Assembly: GCA_003427395.1 (NCBI GenBank)
Contig: BFEA01001162.1
Location: 61,640-105,166, forward strand
Reading direction: 5' to 3'
Source: Chara braunii
Lineage: Eukaryota > Streptophyta > Charophyceae > Charales > Characeae
DNA: 43,527 bases
Shown: piece after piece, positions 28,986 through 38,426 of the stretch
Layout: every line of letters starts with the position of its first letter
Numbering within the stretch: the stretch's first letter is position 1
Notes under the pieces: model-generated
What the model saw: only the letters and a program-made list of their open reading frames with translations
What the model was told of the DNA's origin: nothing
Databases searched by the model: none
Translations under genes and position numbers: made by a program

Positions 28986-29167
28986 CCAGGGTGGCGGTCA
29001 TAAAAAAAGTCAGGGTCGAAAATAAAAGTGTTCCAGAAGATCACCAGTCCATCGAATCGACTTGTGATTGTGCGTACCACAAACTTCACGACCATCGACG
29101 GTTGGAACTGGCTCCTGGATTCTATGACCTCGACACGAGCCCTTCCAAAGGAAGGGTGAACTGAAAG

Positions 29168-30525
29168 GTGTCGCCTCTGCCTGGAGGAGTGGGGACTTCG
29201 GGAGGGAGCCCTCCCGACGGTGGAGGGGATGGGCACAACGACGAAGGGACTAACAAAGGGCGCCCGCGTAGTGGAGACGGTGGGCCTCATGATGTGGGCA
29301 CGGGGACAGAAGGCGGCGAAGGGGTGGGGGGGGGAAGGTGTTGGTCAACATCCGTATGGGGGTTCCTGTCCAGTCCAAGAGTTGAAATCCGTTGAGATCC
29401 GAACTTTGACGTGCGAGAAATCGTTTCGTGGCTTGACATGGCGTCCGCCAATCTCATCCACAGTCAAACCCTCCAAGTTCGTCGAGATCCATAATTCACC
29501 GGTTCATGTGCCAGGGCGAGATTTAGCACTGGAGCGCGAATTGTGGGAAGGTGTGTCTAGCCAGGACACCGTGTCGAAGTCTGCCGGTATTCACACTTCA
29601 ATGGGAGGTGGTCTTTCGTCTGCAATTGCTGCTGCACGGGGCGGAACTCCGTCGGTTAATGAGGAGGGGCGAGCAGCGACAATTGAGAAAGTGTCCTGAG
29701 TTGAAGCGTTTGCCGACCACGAAATGTCGAAGTCCGTCGAGATCCATACTTCAATTTGAAGGGGGTCTTCCAGCGGACATTACTGACTCAGAGGTCGCAG
29801 GAGGAGATCCATCCGCCGAAGCAGAAGGGCGATCATCCACGTTCGATATGGGCTCAGGCGAAGGGGGTGAAGTGCATGAAGGGGACGCAGGGGATGGAGG
29901 GGAAAAAGCAGAAGAGGGTGATCTAAAGGGGATTGATGAAGTGGATGAGAGGGGCGAAGGGGACTAAGCAAATGTGGAGGATGTAGTGGATGAAGGGGAA
30001 GAAATAATGGAAGAGGGTAAAGGGGAGCATGAGCAAGAAAGCAAGGAGGGTTCTGATGTGGAGGGGATTGAAGAGAATGTCAATTCCATTGAGTGGTCTG
30101 ACAAGCTCGGACGGCTATACGGACAACATCGTGGGCATGGAGTCTACGACGATACAATGGCGATGAAGATGGAAATGCACGTGCTTCACGAGCTCTCCGC
30201 AACACATACAGGCTATGGAGTTCAACCACTTTTGCCCGTTTTCAAGCTTCAACATAAATCTCTTGAGGGTTCCATCGTGAGCCAGCCTAAACCGGGTCGT
30301 TGTATAAATGTCGACGAAGTTACTGCCTTCATCCTTGGTGGCCAGCTGGCGAGGACACGACCCTCTATTACATTGGACATTGAGATCCGCGAGGACGTCA
30401 CACACTCCGATCCTGCAACCACTCTAGCTCAACCAACGTCGCCTATGTTGACACACACCGGCGTTGTTGGTGGTGAGAGTGAAGTTGTGAATTTTTACAT
30501 GACGCTTTTAGGGTTGACCTCATGA
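29168..30525 (+). pseudogene. Decayed coding region with internal repeats, unknown protein
   Basis: Successive plus-strand frames overlap (29168-29395, 29220-29699, 29551-29967, 29974-30525). Four related segments occur at about 29388, 29481, 29578 and 29727. They encode SVEIRTL, FVEIHNS, SAGIHTSMGGGLSS and SVEIHTSI, showing a former protein with a repeated V-E-I-H-T-S motif. An acidic Glu/Gly-rich stretch follows (29830-30060). Then comes a better preserved part with WSDKLGRLYGQHRGHGVYDD, KMEMHVLHELSATHTGYGV and PGRCINVDEVTAFILGGQLA. I do not recognise it. The Ulp1 fragment 350 bases downstream on the same strand suggests a transposon-encoded protein of the Ulp1-carrying type. Confidence 0.5.
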
Positions 30526-30799
30526 GTGACACCGCTGACACATAGCATGTCGTCAGACCTTCGTGTCTTCAACTTTAATTTGTTCTTCTTCAATGAACTA
30601 CAACTTCAAGGGTACCAATTAGGCACCAAAATGAACAATATAAATAAATATACTTGACTATGATATTACCTTCGTGCCTGTTCACAAAGGTAATGATCAC
30701 TAGATCCTACTTTCCGTCAACTTAAAAAACAATGTCTTAGAAGTGTTTGATTATTTTCATTGCGTTGTAGCTGATATGGATTTCACAACTAGTCTCTTC
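30526..30799. other. AT-rich spacer between decayed ORF and protease fragment
   Basis: No clear frame. The His and Asp of a Ulp1 catalytic triad would be expected here, but I could not find them in any frame, so this part is either intron-like or lost. Confidence 0.35.
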
Positions 30800-31093
30800 A
30801 GTTTAATTGTACAATACTTGGAATAAAAAACATTACATAGTGAGTCGCATAGGAGTTGAAAGTCTATGGAGACAAATGTTGTGATGGAAGAAGTTCCAAG
30901 ACAAGTGGATGGGGTGAGTTGTGGGGTCTTCATGTTGATGTTTGCAACGATGTTACAACGTGGTCATGGACCACCTTTCACATTCTCTCAGAGAGATATC
31001 TCGCATATTAGACAACAATTGACAACTTGCATACTTGAAGCTCGTTGTTTTTATGCTACTATAACACTTCCAAACTTCATTTTAACAGACTGA
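30800..31093 (+). pseudogene. Ulp1/SENP-type (C48) cysteine protease, C-terminal fragment
   Basis: The frame 30866-31093 reads EVPRQVDGVSCGVFMLMFAT, then FTFSQRDISHIRQQL. This is the Q-x-(D/N)-x-x-(D/S)-C-G-V-F block holding the oxyanion Gln and the nucleophile Cys of SUMO-deconjugating proteases, followed by the usual C-terminal helices. Just upstream, around 30811, codons for IVQYLE precede a stop, matching the helix before the active-site block. In plants many such domains are carried by Mutator-like (KAONASHI/KI-type) and CACTA elements. With the N-terminal half missing, it is a dead fragment. Confidence 0.75.
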
Positions 31094-31690
31094 GTGTTGT
31101 CTTCATTAATGAGTTGTAATACAGGTTCAACAAACAAACGTTCGTAACAAAATGCATGTCATTGCTTTCTTTTATTCTTACGAGTTTGCATTCAATGTGA
31201 TAAGCTCAATGCTTTTGTTGAAATTTGGTTTTGATTTCCTACATTGGAAGTAGTTTGCATTAAATTTTATATTGCACATTCTTACGTACATGAATCTAGA
31301 ATGTGGATGTCATTGGCATTACCTATTCAAACTTATTGTGTAATATGACAGAGTGAAATGAGGATGCAAGTCAGATTTCGACAATGTAAGACTGAGTGTG
31401 CGAGTGCAAAGATCATAAAGTGTCTTGCGTGTACATCCATTCAGATGACTTGTGACTTCCAATTTCACATTCATATTTAAAACTCCTAAATGTGACAAAT
31501 TAAAGACTTAGTGCAGATTCCATCGATAATGTAAAAATTTCAATCTAAGTGTTTATTTTATTGTGCAAAGGCCAGTAAGTCTCTTGCGTGTACATCCATT
31601 CACGTGCTATATGACTCGTATATTGCATTAAATTAACAACTTAAAGTTTGCATTGATATTTGAAACTCTTATGCGTGACAAATTAATGAG
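31094..31690. other. AT-rich non-genic sequence with a diverged direct repeat
   Basis: GCGTGTACATCCATTCA with similar flanks (TGCAAAG before, TGACTTGTGAC or TATGACTCGTA after) occurs at about 31428 and 31586. No coding region. Confidence 0.55.
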
Positions 31691-31776
31691 TTAGTACGTT
31701 TGTAATATGACCGAACTCATAGCAAAAGAAGGATTAGTACGTTTGTAATATGACCGAACTCATAGCAAAAGAAGGA
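31691..31776. repeat. 43-bp tandem duplication
   Basis: TTAGTACGTTTGTAATATGA at 31691 repeats at 31734; the copies look identical through CATAGCAAAAGAAGGA. Confidence 0.95.
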
Positions 31777-32600
31777 TGCATGTGAAAATTAACTCATTAT
31801 TAGAAAATGAAAATTTTGTCCGTGATACCAGAACCAATTGTCCATCAACATATGTCAAACACTTCATATTGTTGGTAAACATCTTAAACTTTTATTACTA
31901 TAACTGTTACAGTATTTAAACATGATAACGGAAAGAAATATATCCAACAAGGATTCAATAACAATCTTGCTCATCAAATTTCTAAACAAGTATGGATCGC
32001 ATCAAACAAACGTTTTGGGCGAGAGGATGGCCATACCTACGTTACTTAGGATGCAGCGTAAATTGAATTCGCATAAAATAAGACACAATATAATGTCATT
32101 TTTTAACAAATTACATGTTGTATATACTAGCTAAGCGTCCGAGGTGCGGTTAGTGCGGGTCATGACCACAGAAATAAGAAATGTTTTAGGCAACCTGACA
32201 TGGACCACTCGCATAAACTAAGACAAACTTAAAAAAATAATAAAAATGAATCACAAGGTAATAAAGAACAACCTAAAACTAGCTATAAAGTCCGAATTTA
32301 AACCATCAGTACCTCGCCCAGCCAAACTTTCTTCACTTCCTGAATTCAAGGAGGACGTCAGTAAGTGTCGGTAGAGGCTTGGTCCTGATTCGACGGTCGC
32401 TTGTTTTGAAAACGAAAAAAAGCGATCAGAGAAGACGAGACTGAAAAAAAAAACAATGAAAAAAAAAAAAGAAAAAAAAAGCGAAGTTGTGAAAAAAAAA
32501 AGAACTTCCGCCTTTGCTAACGACGCGACTGGTGCGCTGCTCCTCCCAAAATGGCGCCGCTTCTGGCTCATCTATCATCCTCTCTACTGTACTTCCCGGA
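31777..32600. other. Non-genic, with A-rich block at 32405-32505
   Basis: No supported gene. A block of A runs broken by G (32409-32500) precedes GAACTTCCGCC (32503), which resembles the start of the duplicated body at 33495 (GACTTCTGCC). It may be a third, older copy of that repeat. Confidence 0.4.
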
Positions 32601-32613
32601 GTGCAGTCAAAAA

Positions 32614-32685
32614 GTGAAAAATGAGAATGGATCTTCCCTAGAATACATGAGAATACAGATAAGATCAGTTCGGCCCTGCAATAAA
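32614..32685 (+). repeat. U6-like repeat unit 1 (diverged)
   Basis: AATGAGAATGGATCTTCCCT, then AGAATACAGATAAGATCAGT and TCGGCCCTGC. The second part aligns with U6 GAACGATACAGAGAAGATTAGCATGGCCCCTGC with several substitutions. Unit 2 follows about 70 bases later with the same leader. Confidence 0.6.
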
Positions 32686-32775
32686 TCTTCCCTAGAGTGT
32701 GGGAGAATACAGAGAAGATCAGTATGACCCTACTCGAAGGATGACACAGATGAACCGAGAAATGGTATTAAAAAA
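32686..32775 (+). repeat. U6-like repeat unit 2 with A-rich end
   Basis: Leader AAATCTTCCCTAGAGTG, then GAATACAGAGAAGATCAGTA, TGACCCTACTCGAAGGATGA, CACAGATGAACCGAGAAATG, GTATTAAAAAAAAG. It follows plant U6 from the central region through the 3' stem and ends in A-rich sequence. It carries the GATCAG-TATG changes also seen in unit 4. It has no intact 5' stem-loop. Confidence 0.8.
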
Positions 32776-32865
32776 AAGAAGAAAAAAAACGGACGCACAA
32801 CGCATTGATTTTTGTTCTTAGTGCTCGAATCTCTTGCTACGAGATTCACTTGGGACTTTGCTGCC

Positions 32866-32918
32866 CCGTGCAAGGATGACATGCATAAACCTAGAAATTG
32901 GGCCTTGCTCCATTGCTC
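32866..32918 (+). repeat. U6-like repeat unit 3 (3' half)
   Basis: CCCCGTGCAAGGATGACATG, CATAAACCTAGAAATTGGGC matches U6 CCCCTGCGCAAGGATGACACGCATAAATCGAGAAATGG-type sequence. The 5' half is not recognisable. Confidence 0.68.
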
Positions 32919-33269
32919 CCCACAGGCACAAAGGAAAAAAAATATGACGGTGTATAGTTCCATGTTTTAGCCGAAGATTCATTCTCGTTTTGTGAATTTG
33001 GAGACTAGTGTCAAAAAAAGGTGTGGCTCCACTCCTCACCAAATGTGCAAAATGAGAGTGAATCCTTAGCTTGAACATGGGCAGATACACCGCTACATTT
33101 TTTATCTTTCATGCATATCGTGAATGGGTCCAAAGAAACTAGAAAAAAAATACAGTGCTACGATTTTTGTCGTTTGTGCTTAGCGCTGACTGTTTGAGCG
33201 AGGACCCTCGTCATAGAAGATCTGCAAGCTACCTAAGATCTGCAAGTTGCCTCTCTGCACGAGTTTTGA
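32919..33269. other. Spacer with a possible leader of another unit
   Basis: AAAATGAGAGTGAATCCTTA at about 33053 resembles the leader of units 1 and 4, and GGGCAGATACACCG that follows may be a very decayed U6 part. Nothing else is recognisable. Confidence 0.4.
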
Positions 33270-33277
33270 GAATGGTG

Positions 33278-33459
33278 AAATGAAAATGAATCTACCCTTG
33301 TAACACAGAATTATACAGCGAAGATCAGTATGGCCCTCCATGAGAATGACGACTTCAGTCAGTCGTGCCCTGACAACTCTCCAACGACTGGCGCCTTGGA
33401 GGACACCTTTGGAGTAGCAGCCGCCCAATGAGAGAAAAGAAAACGAAAGGAATGCAGTG

Positions 33460-33496
<37 letters not shown>

Positions 33497-33600
33497 CTTC
33501 TGCCAACCGTGCCTGACAACTCTCCAACGACAAGCGCCTTGGACGACACCATTGGAGTAGCAGCCGCCCAATGGGAGAAAAGAAAACGAAAGGAATAGAG
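33278..33600 (+). mobile_element. Candidate U6-headed SINE with duplicated body and poly(A)
   Basis: The head (33278-33350) is AAATGAAAATGAATCTACCC, then ATTATACAGCGAAGATCAGT, ATGGCCCTCCATGAGAATGA, a diverged U6 segment. The body (33350-33458) starts GACTTCAGTCAGTCGTGCCC and continues through GACAACTCTCCAACGAC, TAGCAGCCGCCCAATG and GAAAACGAAAGGAAT. About 33 A follow (33462-33494). Then a second body (33495-33598) repeats the same sequence and ends in another A run. A pol III snRNA head, a fixed body and a poly(A) tail is the SINE plan. Whether head and body really move together is unproven. Confidence 0.5.
33462..33494 (+). repeat. Poly(A) tract
   Basis: About 33 A residues between the two bodies; it marks the 3' end of the first candidate SINE unit. 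Confidence 0.95.
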
Positions 33601-33875
33601 AAAAAAAAAAGGGGGGGAAAAGACAAAAGAAGGACCGAAAAAAAAAGGAAAACAACTGGGAAAGAAATACTGGTAGCCAGTGTTGAAGGAGCGGTCGCCC
33701 ACCATATCACTACCACTTTCCAGCCGCATTCCCAAATGACGAAGAGGTTCGGTAGCTTGCTAACACCAAGGTCCAGGCTGGTTCGGGGGTATTGATGGTT
33801 TAATTGACGAATAACTTAGTGTCCGCGGTGTGGGCGGTGCGGGCTACACCCGCAACGAAAACTACCAAAGCGGTA
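33601..33875. other. A-rich then mixed sequence before the satellite
   Basis: A/G-rich to about 33670. The phrase AGTGTCCGCGGTGTGGGCGG near 33819 resembles AGCGTCCGAGGTGCGGTTAG near 32134, so these may be paired ends of an element spanning 32.1-33.9 kb. No gene. Confidence 0.35.
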
Positions 33876-35685
33876 AAGAAAGTACCATAGAGTAGAGGAG
33901 AGTGTCATAGAACGTCGTAAAGTGTCATAGAGTAGAGTGTCGTAGAGTAGAGTAGAGTATAGTGTCGTAGAGTAGAGTGTTGTTGAGTGTGTCATAGAGT
34001 AGAGTAGAATAGAGTAGAGTGTCATTGAATGTCATAGAGTGTCGTAGAGTCGAAAACAATAGAGTACAACAGAGTGTCGTAGAGTAATTTATCGTAGAGT
34101 AAAGTAGAGTAGAGTGTCATAGAGTGTCGTAGAGTGGCGTAAAGTGTCGTCGAGTAGATTACAGTAGAGTGTCGTAGATGAGAGTAAAGTGTCGTAGAGT
34201 AGAGGAAAGTATCCTAGAGAAGATTGTCGTGCAGTAGAATAGAGTAGAGTAGAGTAGAGTAGAGTAGAGTAGAGTAGAGTAACGTAGAGTAGAGTAGCGT
34301 AGAGTAGAGTAGAGTAGAGTAGAGTAGAGTAGAGTAGAGTAGAGTAGAGTAGAGTAGAGTAGAGTAAAGTAGAGTAGAGTAGAGTAGATTGTCGTGCAAT
34401 TGAGTAGAGTACAGTAGAGTAGAGTGTCGTGGAGTAAAGTAAAGTAGCGTAGAATGTCGTAGAGTAAAGAACAGTAGAGTGCCGTGAGGTGTCGTAGAGT
34501 AGAGTCTCGCAAAGTAGAGTACAGTAGAGTGTCATAAAGTAGAGTGTCGTGGAGTAGAGTACAATGTCGTATAGTAGAGTAAAGTGTCATAGAGTCTCGT
34601 AGAGTAGAGCAGAGTGTCGTAGAGTAGAGCACGGTACAATGTTGGAGAGTAGAGTAGAGTGTTGTAGAGTACAGTGTTGTAGAGTACAGTGTAATAGAGT
34701 AGAGTGTCGTAGAGTAGAGTAGAGTAGAGTGCCCTAAAGTAGAGTGTTATAGAGTACAGTACAATGTTGTAGAGTAGAGTGTTGTAGAGTGTCCTAAAGT
34801 AGAGTAGAGTGTCGTAGAGTAGAGTAGAGTAGAGTACACTAGAGTACAGTAAAGCATAGTAGAGTACAGTGGAGTAAAGAAGGGTAGAGTAGAGTAAAGA
34901 ACACTGTCATAGAGTAAAATAGAGTGTCGTAGGGCGTCATAGAGTAGGGTATGGTAGAGGAGAGTAGAGTGTCGTAGAGTAGAGTATCGTAGAGTAGATT
35001 GTCGTAGAGTAGAGCAGAGTCGAATAAAGTGGAGTAGAGTGTCATAGAGTTGAGTAGAGTGTTGTAGAGTGTCGTCGAGTAAATTACAGTAGAGTGTCAT
35101 AGAGGAGAATAGAGAGTTGTAGAGTAGAGTAGCGTATCGTAGAGTACACTGTCTTAAAGTAGAGTAGAGTATAGTAAAGTAGAGTACAGTGTCGTAGAGT
35201 AAAGTAAAGTAGAGTGTAGTAGAGTAGAGTGTCATAGAGTAGAGTGTCATAGAGTAGAGTGTCGTGGAGTAGAGTAAAGTGTAGTAGAGTAGAGTAGAGT
35301 AGAGGGTCGTATAGTAGGTTCAGTAGAGTATTGTAGAGTGTCGTAGAGTAAATAGAGTGTCTTATTGTAGGGTGGAGTAAAGTGGAGTAGAATAGAGTGT
35401 CGTAGAGTGTCGTGGAGTTGAGTAGAGTTCCGTAGAGTAGAGTAGAGTGTCGTAGAGTGTTGTAGAATAATGTAGAGTATCGTAGAGTGTCGTAAAGTGT
35501 CATATAATGGCGTAAAAGAAAGTAGTGTTGTAAAATAGAGTGTCGTAGAGTAGAGTGTCATAGAGTATAGTATCGTAGACTCGTAGAGTAGAGTATAGTA
35601 GACTGTTGTAGAGTGTCGTAGAGTAGAGTATAGTAGACTGTTGTAGAGTGTCGTGGAGTAGAGTAGAGTAGAGTAGGAAAGAAAC
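33876..35685. repeat. 1.8-kb satellite of AGAGT pentamers
   Basis: Units AGAGT or TAGAG repeat throughout, with variant blocks GTGTCGTAGAGT and GTGTCATAGAGT interspersed, giving a higher-order 5/10/15-base pattern. The most homogeneous part is 34230-34390. All long frames here (reading Y-S-T-L-L-Y on the minus strand) are artefacts. The right edge cuts LINE C's endonuclease domain. Confidence 0.95.
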
Positions 35686-35689
35686 TCTG

Positions 35690-36480
35690 GGTCATTCAAA
35701 TGTAAGGTATTCAACTTAAAGTGTGAATGTCCAAATTTTTGTTCCTGGTCTACTTTGAATTCTGCCACGACCGGATTGTGATCTGAGAAGGAGGAGATGC
35801 TAGTTTCCACTTTAATGCATCATTCCCAAGTTTTCCCTTTCATAAGAAGGAAGTCCAATCATTTCCTTACAAGAGGAAACTCCGATCCAAACTAGGTGAA
35901 AACCGGGTCCTAAGGGTTAATAACCCGAAAGGCATCAACCAGCCCTTGGTTAGTTATGAAGGCCTTCAGAAGTCGGGTATCCAATCTTATCCGCTCGACT
36001 TTTGGACTGTCGAGTCCCGGATTTATGACTGTATTCCAGTCTGCAGCAATAATTAAGTTTGGTGAATTTGAAATGAAGCTTGACAGGCAAATAAAAGTGA
36101 TTCTCTTGGCGTAGTTTACAGACAAATACGCCATCATGATGGCCGAATCCTCATCTTCCTTTGCAAATTTAACCCAAGCCCAACGCCCACAAATGTTAAT
36201 CATGTAATCAAGAATTTGTACCTCAAGGGATTTATTGAAGAGGATCCTTACTCCCCCCCTCATACCTTGATCCCTCTGGCCCCCTCTTGCTTGACTCCAA
36301 AATTGCGGGCCAGACCACCATTTCCAGGTATCTCTAATTCGGGATTCGTCCAACTTAGATTCCTGAAAACAGATAATGTGGGCTTTCTTCTTGTTTATCC
36401 AGGTTTTCAATCGATTCCTTCTTTGCTTCAGACCTGTATCACATAGACCCCGTACATTCTATGATGCAAATCTCAATCTA
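35690..36480 (-). pseudogene. LINE C endonuclease domain (EEP/APE type)
   Basis: The frame 35910-36410 gives KTWINKKKAHIICFQESKLD (metal-binding Glu), RGGVRILFNKSLEVQI, CGRWAWVKF and NLIIAADWNTVINPG (Asp-x-Asn), then RLLKAFITNQGLVDAFRVIN. Upstream near 36460, in the same frame, LRFAS-stop-NVRGLCDTG keeps the catalytic Asn motif with TAG replacing TGG (Trp). Downstream, after a break, SFSDHNPVVAEFKV supplies the SDH motif, ending where the satellite starts (about 35685). The active-site set is nearly complete; the domain is truncated only at its very end. Confidence 0.82.
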
Positions 36481-36716
36481 TTCTTGGGTGACATCTGTTA
36501 AAGCGAGACCGACGTTGCCATGGATCCGACCTCCAGCAGGGTGCATCAACTCTATCTGTTTTCTCCTCCGCATACCCTCTTGGGCTGAGATAGGAGACGA
36601 GACCGAATTCTCCAGCCAGGGGGTTCGCATGATATCTCTAATAGAATACCTCGATGCACCTCCGCATCAGTTAGTCATTGTGCGATAAGTCTGGTTGAAT
36701 ACCCTTTCATCCAAAT

Positions 36717-37199
36717 TCATTCCATGTCCTCATTCAACTCGGAGTCCAACAGATCTAAGGAGAACCAGTCCCAATCTTGGGCTTCCAGCATATCCTTAGT
36801 TACGTTGTCCATCCTTGCGCCAACAAAAGCAAACATAAATCTCATTTTCCCCCCTGTAGATGTTGTAATCGTTTGAGAGTCCATTCGCAAACATTGTATC
36901 ATTTTAATTTTCAGGCAGTTCGGAATAAGTGTTTTTGTCTTTTTCAGGATGATCGATTCATTGAGAATTTCGTTTACTTCTGTTATTGGCAATTCCATGG
37001 AGCCATCCGCCAATTGAGATGCCAAGATCATTGCCCCCTTATTTGAATTGGCAAAGATTAATAGGACCAAAAAGCTTGACGTCTGTTCTTCACCTCTGCC
37101 AAGCGTCTCAATGGGAGCAGCCCCAGACATACCCTCTGTTTTTCCTCCATCTACCCCTTCGTCCCTCTGTTTTGTATTACCTATCCCCTCCACTCTCAT
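36717..37199 (-). pseudogene. LINE C middle frame, acidic end, unknown function
   Basis: 160 residues, including FANSNKGAMILASQLADGSM and ending DWFSLDLLDSELNEDME. It sits between the ORF1 knuckle region and the endonuclease, the same place as the 245-residue frame of LINE A (6051-6788), and both end in an acidic tail. I see no sequence identity strong enough to call them homologous. Confidence 0.42.
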
Positions 37200-38310
37200 A
37201 GCCCCTTGCCCCCTAGCCCCCCACTCGGCGACTCCGAAAAGGAGATGTTTTCCACTTGCACCTTTTTCATTAAAAGTCCTTTCGAGACTTTCGTTAGAGC
37301 TCGTGCAGATCCCCTTTCCAGATTCGACTCTGCACCGTTTTCTCCCTTGGAGTCTGCTTCTGTAGAATCTCCGTTCTGGTTGGATTGCATTGATCTCCCC
37401 TTGCCTTGGTCTTTTGAAGAATTGTCTCCCCGAGGCCCCTTACCACCATTCCTCCTTCCTTTCCCTTTCTCTTGCGAATTTTAAACGATCGTCGAAGATC
37501 TATCATCTCCATCTTCCCTTTCCCTACCGGGAGCCTTGCTCAATCTTTGGAGGATCCAGGGCTTCGGTTCCCTCCTCTTGCTCCCTCAGAGGTGCTTTTC
37601 GACCCATCATGGTTCTGCTCCACTAATCTTGTTCGTGCCCAATTTAAGCTTGGATACCGACGAAAACCAGATGTCGAGGGGATTTCCCCTTCCAACACAA
37701 AACCAGAAAACGACAGGGTAGGCCGTTCTGGTTTACACATTGGATCTGCAAAGGGGTCTGCCTCCACATTTCCAAGGCAACACTTATCCATCTCATAGTG
37801 ATAGAACATTCGACATCTATCACACCATGGGGTTGAAGCCGAAATAATTTCAAAATAGTAATCTCCCTGGGCTGGAATACGCTCAACCTCACGCGCTTTG
37901 CTGCTTTTCGGTCGAAGTATTTTGGTTCGCGGAAAGGCCCGAGAAGAACAACAAAGATGGGTTGTGCCAAGGATTTTTGGGAAATTGAGTATGGGGATAC
38001 AGACCGTGACAGAACTGAGATCCCCCGTGTTGGTCTGACTTTAGTAAGAAGGGATCCGTCGCCGTGCGGGTTGAAGAAAAAGGGGCGCGCGGGCCTCAAG
38101 GCGGTGGAAAATCCAATCCAAAAAGTAGCACTGTACTTCCCAGCGGGCCGTTGCCCTACGTTTCGAACGAAGGTAGAGGGTACACACATAGTATCCTGTT
38201 TTCGGATGAGGTCCTGTCGGCGTTCACTACACAACTCTGAATCTGACGTGGAGGGTCTCAATCGAGTGGCTCTCTCCTTGTGTTTGTTCTCGCCACGTGT
38301 GCGATAATGG
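37200..38310 (-). pseudogene. LINE C ORF1 with CCHC zinc knuckle
   Basis: The element's RNA-binding protein. The key evidence lies at about 37785-37840: STPWCDRCRMFYHYEMDKCC, a C-x2-C-x4-H-x5-C knuckle, preceded by VERIPAQGDYYFEII. After it the frame to 37540 is Ser/Gly/Arg rich (SKSTSEGARGGNRSPGSSKD), as usual for the ORF1 tail, and 37196-37512 frames continue Lys/Arg/Glu rich. Upstream the frame changes (the 37644-38426 frame carries the 5' part in another phase), so there is at least one frameshift near 37900. Confidence 0.65.
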
Positions 38311-38426
38311 AAGCCCTTGGCTCTGTAACGCTCAGTGCGACAACAGTGGCTGCACAAAGTGCTAGGCCAATGAGGCGCCACTGCCGACCACGGGATGGCG
38401 ATCAACTCATTAAATGGCAACAACAA

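Larger units (their letters stand above)
35686..38310 (-). mobile_element. LINE family C, 5' portion (ORF1 to endonuclease), cut by satellite
   Basis: On the minus strand: ORF1 with a CCHC knuckle (38300-37200), an acidic middle frame (37199-36717), and an EEP endonuclease (36480-35690). The RT is missing because the element ends abruptly at the pentamer satellite, and nothing on the far side (below 33876) continues it. Sequence divergence from LINE A and LINE B is high. The 5' limit is approximate. Confidence 0.72.

Noticed and set aside
28330-29290. Frames crossing the second gap
   Set aside because: Most residues are unknown; the flanks are hAT-element ends.
33180-33735. Phe-rich minus-strand frames with membrane-like segments
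   Set aside because: They arise from poly(A) tracts of the SINE-like repeats read on the other strand.
34089-35503. Long Y-S-T-L-L-Y minus-strand frames
   Set aside because: They are translations of the AGAGT satellite; any frame of a stop-free pentamer stays open.
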